This document shows positions 17,739 through 26,907 of a DNA stretch of 47,901 bases, piece after piece. The translations under genes and the position numbers were made by a program. The notes under the pieces are model-generated. The model did not search any database. It was not told the origin of the DNA and saw only the letters and a program-made list of their open reading frames with translations. The first letter of the stretch is position 1. Every line of letters begins with the position of its first letter. Source of the DNA: Pedosphaera sp. (GTDB lineage Bacteria > Verrucomicrobiota > Verrucomicrobiia > Limisphaerales > SXQI01); assembly GCA_025359965.1 (NCBI GenBank), contig JANYDC010000074.1, forward strand, positions 1 to 47,901, given 5' to 3'.

Positions 17739-18017
17739 CGCGCCAAAGGCGCGCACTAAACCAGCCTAGGTCGAAGGCCTAGGAAAAATCCATCCACCAA
17801 AACCCCAAGGGCTGAAAGCCCGCCATACCTTGCTCCAGTCGTATTCTCTACCCCGATCTCGTCCCCCTCTCATTAAACCACCCCTCATCCTTCATCAAAA
17901 TCCGCTTCATATTTAGGGGGCTGAAAGACCCAAACGTGATAGCCTTGGGTAAGCGAGCCCGACGAGCGCAGCCCCAGGTAAAAAGCCCTCTCCCATCAGC
18001 GCGCTGAAGGTGCGCGA
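17739..18017. repeat. Cluster of short hairpins with GAA-type loops
   Basis: At least three clean short inverted repeats lie here: CGCGCC-aaa-GGCGCG (17739-17753), CCTAGG-tcgaagg-CCTAGG (17765-17783) and GGGCT-gaa-AGCCC (17809-17821). A further weaker set follows at about 17920-18017, with GGGGGCTGAAAGACCC, a GCCTTGGGT/CCCCAGGT pair and GCGCGCTGAAGGTGCGCG. Several share a CTGAA(A)G-type loop. They resemble REP-like or transcript-end hairpin families. No transposase is next to them. Confidence 0.6.
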
Positions 18018-18087
18018 CACGACCTCCAATGGAGCACCCAAAAATCCCGTCCTCCCTCACAATCCTCGCGTGCCCATCCCATCCCCT

Positions 18088-18126
18088 CCCCTTCCGTGCC
18101 AGTCCGTGTTCCGTCCGTGGTTAAAA
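18088..18126 (+). repeat. Dispersed 39-base repeat, copy 2
   Basis: Second copy of the repeat at 17670-17708, differing at two positions (GCCAGTCC and GTGTTCCG in place of GCCGGTCC and GTGTCCCG). Both copies are in the same orientation, about 420 bases apart, and flank the hairpin cluster. Confidence 0.7.
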
Positions 18127-18187
18127 ATCCCCTCCCTTATTGCACTCGCCTTCGCCCCCAACACTCGCTATGCTCACCCACATAGGA

Positions 18188-18385
18188 ATGGCCCACCAAC
18201 CCGATAACATCATCACCGGCGCTATCACCTTGCGCGAATCTACCGTCCCTGTCCGAGTCGATACCCACCGCGACCAACTCCTCGCCGTCAAACGCGGCGC
18301 ACCCCTCTGGCCCGCAGTCGACGTCAGGAGCGAACATCTCCACCACCATATCGAGCACGCCCTAACCCAAACCCACCTCTCCTAA
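18188..18385 (+). CDS. Small hypothetical protein, possible gene
   Basis: A 65-residue frame starting MAHQPDNIITGAITLRESTV and ending with a histidine-rich helix (EHLHHHIEHALTQTHLS). Its codons are strongly C-ending at third positions (ATC, ACC, CGC, GTC, CTC), like the native genes and unlike random frames in this gap, which supports coding. An in-frame ATG at 18170 is an alternative start. AGGA directly abuts the chosen ATG and is too close to act as its ribosome binding site. No family is recognised. It sits just before the acquired helicase locus, on the same strand. Confidence 0.4.
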   Translation: MAHQPDNIITGAITLRESTVPVRVDTHRDQLLAVKRGAPLWPAVDVRSEHLHHHIEHALTQTHLS

Positions 18386-18503
18386 CGACGCGACAACAAA
18401 GCCACCAATAGCTTACTAACCACAGCGCAGCGGTCAGTGCCAATTAAAACGTTGAACTTGGCAATGATAGGTGAAAGATACACCTGCATCAGCACGGAAT
18501 TAT

Positions 18504-21500
18504 ATGGCAACCATCGAAGATCTCTTGGAGGAATGTCGGAAAGAACTATTGGACCTCTCCACGAGGAACCGACTGCTGTCGATCCCCGTTAAATCATCCT
18601 CATCGCGGGCCATACAGGTCCATGATGAGCTTTCCGCAGAGGTCTACCGTCTTATCGTGTCAGAGAAAAAAGGTGTCGGCTTCCTGCATGGGGGTAGGGA
18701 TAAAAAAGCCGCAGTGGGATTTTCAACCCATGAGATCGAGGATGATGATGATGAGGTGGGATTGCCGCAGCCGGATGACGAAAAGGATGAAAGCACGGGG
18801 CTAGCGAAGAGACATGTCGATTCCAAACTACAAACTGCTTTAACCCCGGAAGGGCTGCAGCGGAGACTCTTGGATTTATACCGCGACGCACGAACAATGA
18901 TTGAAGAGCAGGGGGTCAACATCCTTTACTTGGTTCTCGGTCATTTAAAATGGTACGAAGCCGAACATGCCGACACGCCGCGCTTTGCGCCACTAATTCT
19001 TGTTCCGGTAGAACTAAGCCGCAAATCCGCGTCTGAACGTTTCGTTCTGACATGGACGGAAGATGATATTGAGGAAAACTTATCACTCAGAGCAAAACTT
19101 AAAGCCGATTTTGGAATCGAGATGCCCGCGTTTCCAGAGGAAGAGAAGTTCAACCTGACAAAATATTTTGAAGCAATTGCCGTCGTAACTCAGCGGGCGA
19201 AGAACTGGCAAATACTCCCGAACGCGATGACGCTGGGATTTTTTTCCTTTGCAAAGTTTCTAATGTATCGGGATCTGGATCCGGACAATTGGCCTGAATC
19301 CGAATCACTTCTTCGACAGCGCCTGATCACCGGACTACTTCAAGACGGATTCCCCCGAGCAGAATCTATTTTGTCTGACGACGCGGAAATCGATGAGCTT
19401 ATACCGACTTCACGACTCGATCATGTTGTGGACGCTGATGGCTCGCAGACTCTTGCCATTGAATCTGTTCGGCAGGGCATCAGCTTGGTCATACAGGGAC
19501 CGCCTGGCACAGGAAAGAGCCAGTCCATAACCAATATTATTGCCACTGCGGTTCTTGACGGCAAGAAAGTGCTTTTTGTCGCGGAGAAGCTGGCAGCATT
19601 AGAAGTTGTAAAGCGGCGACTGGAGCGCGAGGGACTCGGTGCAATTTGCCTCGAATTACACAGCAACAAGGCGAATAAACGGGCCGTAATCGAGGAGGTT
19701 GGGAAAACTTGGAAACTGGGACGCCCAAAGCACACTAACAACGAACGATTGATTCCAAGGCTAGATCGGCGACGAACAGAACTGAACGTCCACGTCTCAT
19801 CGTTGCATGAATTATACAAGCCCAGTTGTTTAACACCTTTCGACGTGATTGGCCGCCTGATCAGCTTAGGGGCGGACAGATTAGAAGATGCCGAAGTTGT
19901 CCTCTTTGGCGCGGAGGACTGGACCCCAGAACAACATCAAGATCTGCGCAAGCTCGTTCAAGAGCTATCGGAGCGCATTCGTCAAATCGGTTTGCCAACT
20001 GAGCATCCTTGGCGAGGTGTCTGTTGTGAACCAGTTCTTAGCATCGATCTTCGGGGCCTGATGAACCGAATAGAGTCGGCAGGAAATAAACTGCGCCTTC
20101 TTGTTGCAACTTCTGAAGCTTTGGCAAACGCCCTATCCCGATCCGCTCCAAAAACATTCCTCGAAGCAGAACAACAACGATTGATGGCTGAGTACTTCGC
20201 TCAGGCTCCTTCCCTCGATAAAAATGCGCTCAATAATGGGGTTTGGAATGCAGGGATTGAAGGATTAAAAAGCATTCTCGCCGAGGGCAGGTCGCTCGTC
20301 GCTGCACAGAAGGCAGTACGTAAACAAGTCACTGAAAACGTCTGGGAAAAGAACTTTGTTGAACTACGAAGTCAAATTGCCGCGCATGGCAGATCCTTAC
20401 TCAGAATCCTAAACCGCAGATATCGACTAGCAATTGCCGAACTCCGTGGCTGTGTGATTGGGGAATTGCCAAAAAGGCACATCGAACGCGTAGCTTTCGT
20501 CGACTTAATAATTCAAGGGCAATGCTCGCTCCGAAGAATAAGGGAACTAGATTCAGTCGCAAAGTCGGCATTTGGAACAATTTGGCGCAAAGAAGATACT
20601 GATTGGACCCAACTAGAGGCTATTTTGAACTGGGTTTCACAGCAACACGGAAAGGGACTCGGCACCGGTTTTGCTCAAGCCTTCACTTCGGTCAAGGACC
20701 AAGAACAGTTGGGACAACTCGCCAAGGAAATCGCCATACGATTCTCAGAAAGCCATGTAGAAATCTCGCAGCTTTTCGAACAACTCCTTGTTGATCTACC
20801 TCAAGCCTTTGGGGCGGTAAACATGGAGCAAGTGAACTTGGACGCCCTCGGTAAAAGAATTCTTCTTTGGCTTGAAAACCCAGAGGGCTTGTCGCGATGG
20901 ACTAGTTATTCTTCCCGTGCTCGAAGCGCTCGACGAAGTGGCCTAGCAGGCTTGACAACGTTGTTAGAAAACGGCTCTCTCTCGATCGATACGGCAGTAG
21001 ATTGCTTCGATCAAGTATACTTTAAGCAACTGTTCCGCGATATGGTTCGTAAAAGGCCAAGTTTAGCCGAGTTTGATGGCGACTTGCATAGCCGACTTGT
21101 CAATGAGTTCAAACAGTTGGACACCGAACGTATTGTGCTCGGAAAGCATCGTACCCTTCTTGCGCATTTTGAAAATATGCCACAACTCAATGCTGAGATC
21201 GGTGCGACTGGCATATTAAAGAGTGAAATGGAGCGTAAACGGGGCCACCGTACAGTTCGACGCCTTCTCAAGGACGCTGCTACGGCTGTTCAAGCGATCA
21301 AACCTGTGTTCATGATGAGCCCTCTCTCTGTGGCACAGTTTCTTGAACCCGGTGCTGTGAAGTTCGATCTATTGGTTATTGACGAAGCCAGCCAAGTTCA
21401 GCCCGTGGATGCCCTTGGCGCGATTGCACGCTCCAAACAAATCGTTGTTGTCGGAGACAGTAAACAGCTTCCCCCAACACGCTTCTTTTCAAGGCTTACG

Positions 21501-23288
21501 TCGAGTGACGAGACCAAACAGGATGAGGAGGACCAAGCTCAAATTGCTCCGGCTCAAGATATTGAGAGTATTCTTGGACTCTGCAGAGCTCGAGGCTTGC
21601 AGGAGAAAATGCTCCAATGGCACTACCGCAGCAGGCATCATTCGCTAATCGCCCTCTCGAACCACGAATTTTACGAAGACAAACTCTTCATTGTACCTAG
21701 CCCCTATTCAGTAACCGCAAGTCTGGGGCTAAAATTTATTCATGTTCCTGAAGGGGTGTTCGACAGCGGCGCGAGTGGAACAAATCGCATCGAAGCGAAA
21801 GCGATTTGTCGTGCGGTCATCGAACATGCCAGAAGCGACTCAAAACTGAGTTTGGGAGTTGCTGCATTTTCAGTTCGGCAGAGACAGGCTATATTAGACG
21901 AGCTGGAGTTACTCCGTCGTGAAAATCCAGATGTAGAGCCGTTCTTTTCAGATCGTGGGACAGAACCGTTCTTCGTGAAGAACCTCGAGAACGTACAAGG
22001 CGATGAGCGCGACGTGATTTTTATCTCGGTTGGCTATGGTAAGGACGTGCACGGGTACATGGCTATGCGGTTCGGCCCACTCAGCAACGAAGGTGGAGAA
22101 CGACGATTGAACGTTTTAATTTCTCGAGCAAAAAGACGTTGTGATGTGTTTTCCTCGATCACGGCAGACGACATCGACCTCGAAAGAGCTCCAGGACGAG
22201 GTGTCGCCGCGTTTAAAGCATTTCTCTCATTCGCGCAGACTGGGCGCCTTTCAATTGCAAAACGGTCTGGCCGCGCCGAGGATTCTCCATTTGAGGAAGC
22301 GGTTCGACGCGATGTTGAATCACTTGGCTATGAAGTCCATTCCCAAGTCGGTATTGCTGGTTTTTTTGTAGATCTAGCGGTTGTTGATCGACAGCGCGAG
22401 GGTCGCTACATCCTAGGCATCGAATGCGATGGTGCGGCGTATCATTCTTCGCGTTCAGCACGCGATCGAGATCGTTTGCGACAAACAGTACTCGAGGATC
22501 ACGGCTGGATCATTCATCGCATCTGGAGTACGGACTGGTTCCAACGGCCGTCACAGCAATTACAAAAGATAGCCGCTGCACTGGAGAGAGCAAAAATCGC
22601 CATCGACGATACCAAAGAATTCGCTCCATCCGTAAGTGTTAGCCTTGGCGTCGAAAATGAGGAAGGGATTGAACGTGAAACTGTGATCGAGCTTAAACGG
22701 AGAGGGCTCTCAGATCTCACGACCCCTTACGTGGAAGCTCGATTTGAAATTCCTGTTGGTGTTGAACCACACGAACTCCAAACGAAGGATCTTGCGGAAA
22801 TAGTTTTGAAGATCGTTAACCAAGAGGGCCCAATGCACGAAGACGAAGTGATCAATCGCGTCCGCGATTTGTGGGGCTTCGGTAGAGCCGGAAACCGTAT
22901 TCAGGATGCTGTGATGAAAGCGATTCGCTCTGTTTTGGCAAAAAAGCTCTGCAGCCGAGACGAGGGATTTCTTTATCTTCAGGCTGCTCCAACGCTAGTG
23001 CGCAGCCGAGAATCGGTTTCGTCCGTGAGCTTACGTAAACCTGAAATGTTGCCGCCATCTGAATTGCGTGCCGCGATCCTCGCCGTTATTGACGCAGGTC
23101 GTGGAGCAAAAATGCTGGAAATTCCGACTGCGGTTGCGCGAATGCTTGGATTCAAATCTACTGGCACACAATTGCGTGCGGTTATAGCACTGCAGCAAAA
23201 CAAATTGCTCCAACAGGGCGCTATCAAAGAGGTAAACGAATTACTGCAACGCGTAGCCCCAAACGCTGTTGACCTCAGAACGTCTTGA
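18504..23288 (+). CDS. Giant DUF4011 helicase with Vsr-like nuclease and DUF3320 domains (probable defence protein)
   Basis: A 1594-residue protein. The N-terminus is DUF4011-like (LLEECRKELLDLSTRNRLLS). A superfamily 1 helicase follows in two parts, with GPPGTGKSQS (19497-19526) and FDLLVIDEASQVQPVDAL (about 21364-21417), then GDSKQLPPTRFF, LQWHYRSRHHSLI, NLENVQGDERDVI and LNVLISRAKRR. Next comes a Vsr/DUF559-like nuclease fold (about 22285-22550) with GFFVDLAVVD and GIECDGAAYHSSRSARDRDR. A DUF3320-like domain (about 22780-22980, MHEDEVINRVRDLWGFGR) ends it. Proteins with this order recur in defence islands; from memory, a similar single-gene system named hhe was reported in a 2020 anti-phage screen. 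Codon third positions are more A/T-rich than in the flanks, suggesting transfer. The frame opens at GTG 18471; I prefer ATG 18504, which starts right at the domain. Confidence 0.88.
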   Translation: MATIEDLLEECRKELLDLSTRNRLLSIPVKSSSSRAIQVHDELSAEVYRLIVSEKKGVGFLHGGRDKKAAVGFSTHEIEDDDDEVGLPQPDDEKDESTGLAKRHVDSKLQTALTPEGLQRRLLDLYRDARTMIEEQGVNILYLVLGHLKWYEAEHADTPRFAPLILVPVELSRKSASERFVLTWTEDDIEENLSLRAKLKADFGIEMPAFPEEEKFNLTKYFEAIAVVTQRAKNWQILPNAMTLGFFSFAKFLMYRDLDPDNWPESESLLRQRLITGLLQDGFPRAESILSDDAEIDELIPTSRLDHVVDADGSQTLAIESVRQGISLVIQGPPGTGKSQSITNIIATAVLDGKKVLFVAEKLAALEVVKRRLEREGLGAICLELHSNKANKRAVIEEVGKTWKLGRPKHTNNERLIPRLDRRRTELNVHVSSLHELYKPSCLTPFDVIGRLISLGADRLEDAEVVLFGAEDWTPEQHQDLRKLVQELSERIRQIGLPTEHPWRGVCCEPVLSIDLRGLMNRIESAGNKLRLLVATSEALANALSRSAPKTFLEAEQQRLMAEYFAQAPSLDKNALNNGVWNAGIEGLKSILAEGRSLVAAQKAVRKQVTENVWEKNFVELRSQIAAHGRSLLRILNRRYRLAIAELRGCVIGELPKRHIERVAFVDLIIQGQCSLRRIRELDSVAKSAFGTIWRKEDTDWTQLEAILNWVSQQHGKGLGTGFAQAFTSVKDQEQLGQLAKEIAIRFSESHVEISQLFEQLLVDLPQAFGAVNMEQVNLDALGKRILLWLENPEGLSRWTSYSSRARSARRSGLAGLTTLLENGSLSIDTAVDCFDQVYFKQLFRDMVRKRPSLAEFDGDLHSRLVNEFKQLDTERIVLGKHRTLLAHFENMPQLNAEIGATGILKSEMERKRGHRTVRRLLKDAATAVQAIKPVFMMSPLSVAQFLEPGAVKFDLLVIDEASQVQPVDALGAIARSKQIVVVGDSKQLPPTRFFSRLTSSDETKQDEEDQAQIAPAQDIESILGLCRARGLQEKMLQWHYRSRHHSLIALSNHEFYEDKLFIVPSPYSVTASLGLKFIHVPEGVFDSGASGTNRIEAKAICRAVIEHARSDSKLSLGVAAFSVRQRQAILDELELLRRENPDVEPFFSDRGTEPFFVKNLENVQGDERDVIFISVGYGKDVHGYMAMRFGPLSNEGGERRLNVLISRAKRRCDVFSSITADDIDLERAPGRGVAAFKAFLSFAQTGRLSIAKRSGRAEDSPFEEAVRRDVESLGYEVHSQVGIAGFFVDLAVVDRQREGRYILGIECDGAAYHSSRSARDRDRLRQTVLEDHGWIIHRIWSTDWFQRPSQQLQKIAAALERAKIAIDDTKEFAPSVSVSLGVENEEGIERETVIELKRRGLSDLTTPYVEARFEIPVGVEPHELQTKDLAEIVLKIVNQEGPMHEDEVINRVRDLWGFGRAGNRIQDAVMKAIRSVLAKKLCSRDEGFLYLQAAPTLVRSRESVSSVSLRKPEMLPPSELRAAILAVIDAGRGAKMLEIPTAVARMLGFKSTGTQLRAVIALQQNKLLQQGAIKEVNELLQRVAPNAVDLRTS

Positions 23289-24064
23289 TAGCAATCCAAT
23301 TGACCATTGATCCCCTGCTCCACCGCATTGTCGCCGCCCAACCCTACCCGTTGCTCTTTGCCACCATCAGTGGCGCTCACCTCTATGGGTTCCCTTCGCC
23401 GGACTCGGATTTCGATTTGCGTGGGGCGCACATCCTCCCGCTTGATGCCGTCGTCGGATTAGAAGTGCGGGATGAAACAATTCAGGACTCACGCATCAGC
23501 GAAGGCCTGGAGATGGACATCGTCAGCCACGATATTCGGAAGTTCTTCAAACTGTTGCTCAAGAAAAATGGCTATGTGCTGGAGCAATTGTACTCGCCGC
23601 TCATCGTCCAACCCACCCCTGAGCACGCTGAGTTGAGGGACATCGCGCACGGCTGCGTCACCAAACATCATTCCCACCACTACTTTGGATTCGCCGAGAC
23701 CCAGTGGAATCTCTTCGACAAGGAACGCCCACGCCGCGTTAAACCCCTCCTCTACGTCTACCGTGTCCTCCTCACTGGCATCCACCTCATGCGCACCGGC
23801 CTGATCGAGGCCAACCTCGTCACGCTCAACGAGGAATTCCGCCTGCCTTATCTCAACGATCTGATCGCCCGTAAACTGACAGGCCCTGAAAAATCTAAAC
23901 TCGAGGACGCCAACATCCCCTTCCACGAATCCGAGTACCAACGCCTGCGCGCCCAACTCCAATCTGCCCACGAAGCCAGCCCCCTCCCTGAACTCCCCAA
24001 CGAGCCAACCCGTGCCGCCCTCAACCACCTCCTCATCCGCCGCCGCACCAAAGGCCTGTCCTAA
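23285..24064 (+). CDS. COG3541-type predicted nucleotidyltransferase
   Basis: A 259-residue member of the polymerase-beta nucleotidyltransferase fold. The active-site block is SGAHLYGFPSPDSDFDLRG (about residues 29-47), with Asp42 and Asp44 as metal ligands and the RG after them typical of COG3541. LEMDIVSHDIRKFFKLL supplies the third acidic position. Substrate unknown; relatives include NMP-transferring toxins and tRNA or protein modifiers. No ATG is available near the start. The TTG at 23285 overlaps the helicase TGA in a TTGA, and a TTG at 23300 is the alternative. Overlap suggests coupling to the helicase, yet the codon use is C-rich like native genes, unlike the helicase. Confidence 0.82.
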   Translation: MIAIQLTIDPLLHRIVAAQPYPLLFATISGAHLYGFPSPDSDFDLRGAHILPLDAVVGLEVRDETIQDSRISEGLEMDIVSHDIRKFFKLLLKKNGYVLEQLYSPLIVQPTPEHAELRDIAHGCVTKHHSHHYFGFAETQWNLFDKERPRRVKPLLYVYRVLLTGIHLMRTGLIEANLVTLNEEFRLPYLNDLIARKLTGPEKSKLEDANIPFHESEYQRLRAQLQSAHEASPLPELPNEPTRAALNHLLIRRRTKGLS

Positions 24065-24240
24065 GAAACCCCTCGTAGTCTCAAAATACATTCAAAGTCC
24101 TAGCCAAACCTATTGACCTTTCTATTTTTCCTGAAAGGGTATCCCAAGCACAGGCGGCCGATCATCGGACGCCGCCGGTTGAGATGCTGTGTTCCGGGGA
24201 GAAAAATCGTGGTGGGACAAAGTTAACAAAGCAAAGGCCT

Positions 24241-26907
24241 ATGGCTAAGTATCTTAAAGTCGACAGCCGCAAGATCACCTTGCGGGAATACTGGAATGTC
24301 GCGCCTCGCACCCAGTACCTCCTGCTGATTCTACTCAAGCTGTTGCGTATTCCCTTGAAGTTTGGCTCGGGATTTCGCCAGATGGATTCCGTTCAGGAAC
24401 TTGAGATTCCCGAGGCTGAATTCAGCCCGCTGGCCCGCGCTCGCCTGCAACCTACCTTGGAACAATCCTTGGCCCTGGGCTTTCATTCACCCCGTTTTTA
24501 TTGCTTTGCCACGCTTCACGGCGAAACGCAGACGTCCTTCATCAGCTTGCTTGATCCGCAGGGAGAGTGCGGTCTGCGCCTGATGCACACCGCCACGACC
24601 CCTCCGCCTCCAGCCACTAAGGTAAAGCAAAAGGCGCTGACCGTTCTCTTAAGCGAGCTTTCCGACGGGCGGCCATTTGTTACCTCCGACCAAAAGCCCC
24701 AATTCGACAATCGTCCCGAGGTCATTGTGAACAGGATGGTCGGAGCGCCCGTTGCACAACTCGTCGAAGCCCATCGGCGCAAACTGGATGAATTTCGGTC
24801 AACTACTCCACCTAAAACTCTTTTCACCACCGAGGCATTGGACGAGGTCTCAGGCCGATACGAAAAGGCGGCCTCTGATTTCGGCATCAAACGCGGTCGC
24901 TATGTTGAACTCTCCGCGCAGGTGGTTGCGGAAGAACAAGCAAAGCTTCAATCCTTTCAAACCTTCAAGGAACAGGGCGTTGCGAATGCCGCCATCTTGG
25001 CTGAGATGGAACACTTGCAAAATAAAAAGGCCGATTGGGGCAATGCACTGGTCATTTTTGTTATCTCAATAGTTCTGTTTCTGGGGGCTGGTTCACAGCA
25101 GTGGTCATTGAAATCAGTCCTCCTCATCATCCCCATTCTTTTCATTCACGAATTGGGTCACTACTTGACCATGCGGCTGTTTGACTATCGCAACCTTCGC
25201 ATGTTCTTTATCCCCTTCTTTGGTGCGGCGGTTTCAGGTCGGCACTACAACGTGCCCGGCTGGAAAAAGGTGGTCGTTTCCCTCATGGGGCCCGTCCCGG
25301 GCATTGTCCTCGGTTGTCTGGTCGCAGCGGCCGGAATCGCCTTCCATCAACCGGCACTGATCAAAGTCGCCTTGGTTGCACTCATCCTAAACGGAATCAA
25401 TCTCGCGCCGGTGCTGCCGCTCGATGGCGGATGGGTCGTCCACTCCTTGCTCTTCTCGCGGCATCAACTTCTGGACGCCATTTTCCGAGTGCTCGCTGTG
25501 ATCGCCCTGCTTGCCTACGGCCTGAATACTGGCAACAAGATTATGCTCTATCTGGCCATCCCTATGGCCATGGGTATTCCTCCCGCCTACCGTCTGGCCA
25601 AAATCACCGCTGAACTGCGAATACTCGGAGTGGAACCCAATTCTTCTGACAACCAGACCGTCCCGGTCGAGACCGCGCAAATCATCATCGCCGAGGTCAA
25701 AAAAGCCGCGAAGACCCCTCTCTCAAACCGCGTGATCGCCCAGCAGAGTTTGGACATTTTTGAGCGCCTCAACGCACGGCCTCCCGGCTGGCTGGCCACC
25801 ATCGGCCTGCTCTTCGTACACGTTGGCAGCGTGGTCCTGGCCATCGCTTTCATAATCGTAATTTTTGCCGCAAAAGGCCTTAATCTCACGGCTCTGACAA
25901 ATGCTTATCAGGCTCAACCTAAGCACGCCATAACCTGCGCTCCCATGCTAACATGGCAAGGATCAGATGCGGGCGGTCTTTACTCCACCAACGAGAACAC
26001 CATCGTTGCGACACTTCCCAAATCCCGCAGTATCGAGACCGCCTTCCAATCCCTCACCAATCGACTCCCTGTCAACGCCACTCTCACGGTTTTCGGCAAC
26101 ACCCTTTTGCTAACCCTGCCCGGCGACAAAACAGCAGAACGGAGAACGTGGCTCAAGGAATTGCAAGGCCTGACCAAGGACGCCTTTGTCGACAACTCCA
26201 ACTTCCCGGCGCGATTCACTCTGACCTGCATTGCGCCGAGCACGAACGTGGCTCATGTCCTTGAGTCAGAACTTTCGCAATACCTCTTCAACTCCGAAGG
26301 GATGTTCCTGCTGCCTCCATGGATGCTCGATTCCAAGCCTCCAGAAACCCGCGCCGGATTTTTAAAAGCACGTGCCACCTACACCAAGGCGCAGGCCGTC
26401 CAATGGGAGGGAATGGATACCCCGGCCTTTAAGAAAATATCCAAGAAAATGACAGAGGCTCAAAAACTGGGTGACCAGGATGAACTCATTGCCCTTCGTA
26501 AACAAAACAAGGAAATGATCGATGAAATCCAAAAGAAAAACCTCGAAAGCCTTCGCAGTGGCGGTGAAGAGCCTGCCGACATAACCATGCTTGATCTCTA
26601 CGCCAGCCTGCCAATGGATCCGCTCCAGACCAATATTCAAACTAAGGCCATCATCCAAAAAATGGCAACGCGCATGGGCCAACTATCCTTGATCGATGGA
26701 AAACCGTCACCGCTAGACGTACGCCTCACCACCCGCTCCGGCGGCGTTGAAGTCGTCAAAACGAAACTCACCTTGAGCTGGTTTTCCTTTCACCGCCTGA
26801 TTGATGGAGCACCCGCCCTCATCAATTGGCTCTGCGCTAACGGCTGCACCGACTTCAAATACGACTTCATGGTCGGCCCCTCCCTCGACGAAGAAGAGAA
26901 AGAGTAA
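24241..26907 (+). CDS. Large M50 (site-2 protease) family membrane protein
   Basis: An 888-residue polytopic membrane metallopeptidase. The zinc site is FIHELGH (His303, Glu304, His307), and the second motif is NLAPVLPLDGG (Asp395), both typical of S2P/M50. Before the membrane part lies a cytoplasmic region of about 260 residues with a helical stretch. After the protease core and a last membrane helix (about 520-545, VHVGSVVLAIAFIIVIFAA) is a soluble C-terminal half of about 340 residues with no recognised domain, containing a Lys/Glu-rich coiled coil around 730-780. S2Ps usually cut transmembrane segments of signalling proteins; no candidate substrate is adjacent. The frame opens at 24184. 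I chose ATG 24241, with AAAGG nine bases ahead. Confidence 0.87.
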   Translation: MAKYLKVDSRKITLREYWNVAPRTQYLLLILLKLLRIPLKFGSGFRQMDSVQELEIPEAEFSPLARARLQPTLEQSLALGFHSPRFYCFATLHGETQTSFISLLDPQGECGLRLMHTATTPPPPATKVKQKALTVLLSELSDGRPFVTSDQKPQFDNRPEVIVNRMVGAPVAQLVEAHRRKLDEFRSTTPPKTLFTTEALDEVSGRYEKAASDFGIKRGRYVELSAQVVAEEQAKLQSFQTFKEQGVANAAILAEMEHLQNKKADWGNALVIFVISIVLFLGAGSQQWSLKSVLLIIPILFIHELGHYLTMRLFDYRNLRMFFIPFFGAAVSGRHYNVPGWKKVVVSLMGPVPGIVLGCLVAAAGIAFHQPALIKVALVALILNGINLAPVLPLDGGWVVHSLLFSRHQLLDAIFRVLAVIALLAYGLNTGNKIMLYLAIPMAMGIPPAYRLAKITAELRILGVEPNSSDNQTVPVETAQIIIAEVKKAAKTPLSNRVIAQQSLDIFERLNARPPGWLATIGLLFVHVGSVVLAIAFIIVIFAAKGLNLTALTNAYQAQPKHAITCAPMLTWQGSDAGGLYSTNENTIVATLPKSRSIETAFQSLTNRLPVNATLTVFGNTLLLTLPGDKTAERRTWLKELQGLTKDAFVDNSNFPARFTLTCIAPSTNVAHVLESELSQYLFNSEGMFLLPPWMLDSKPPETRAGFLKARATYTKAQAVQWEGMDTPAFKKISKKMTEAQKLGDQDELIALRKQNKEMIDEIQKKNLESLRSGGEEPADITMLDLYASLPMDPLQTNIQTKAIIQKMATRMGQLSLIDGKPSPLDVRLTTRSGGVEVVKTKLTLSWFSFHRLIDGAPALINWLCANGCTDFKYDFMVGPSLDEEEKE

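Larger units (their letters stand above)
17535..18187. other. Repeat-rich intergenic region upstream of the P450 gene
   Basis: About 650 bases without a convincing gene. It contains the two 39-base TCCGTGG repeats and the hairpin cluster. Several short frames cross it but have no recognisable product and follow the C-rich composition of the plus strand. The P450 promoter should be near 17540-17620, but I see no good -35/-10 pair. The region may mark a site of past insertion before the acquired helicase locus. Confidence 0.5.

Noticed and set aside
17739..18017. Possible CRISPR array in the hairpin cluster
   Set aside because: The hairpins differ in sequence and spacing; there are no regular repeats with unique spacers and no cas genes.
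24241..26907. M50 protease as a third part of the helicase defence locus
   Set aside because: It is 176 bases away from the transferase, has native-like codon use and lacks features of known defence proteases.
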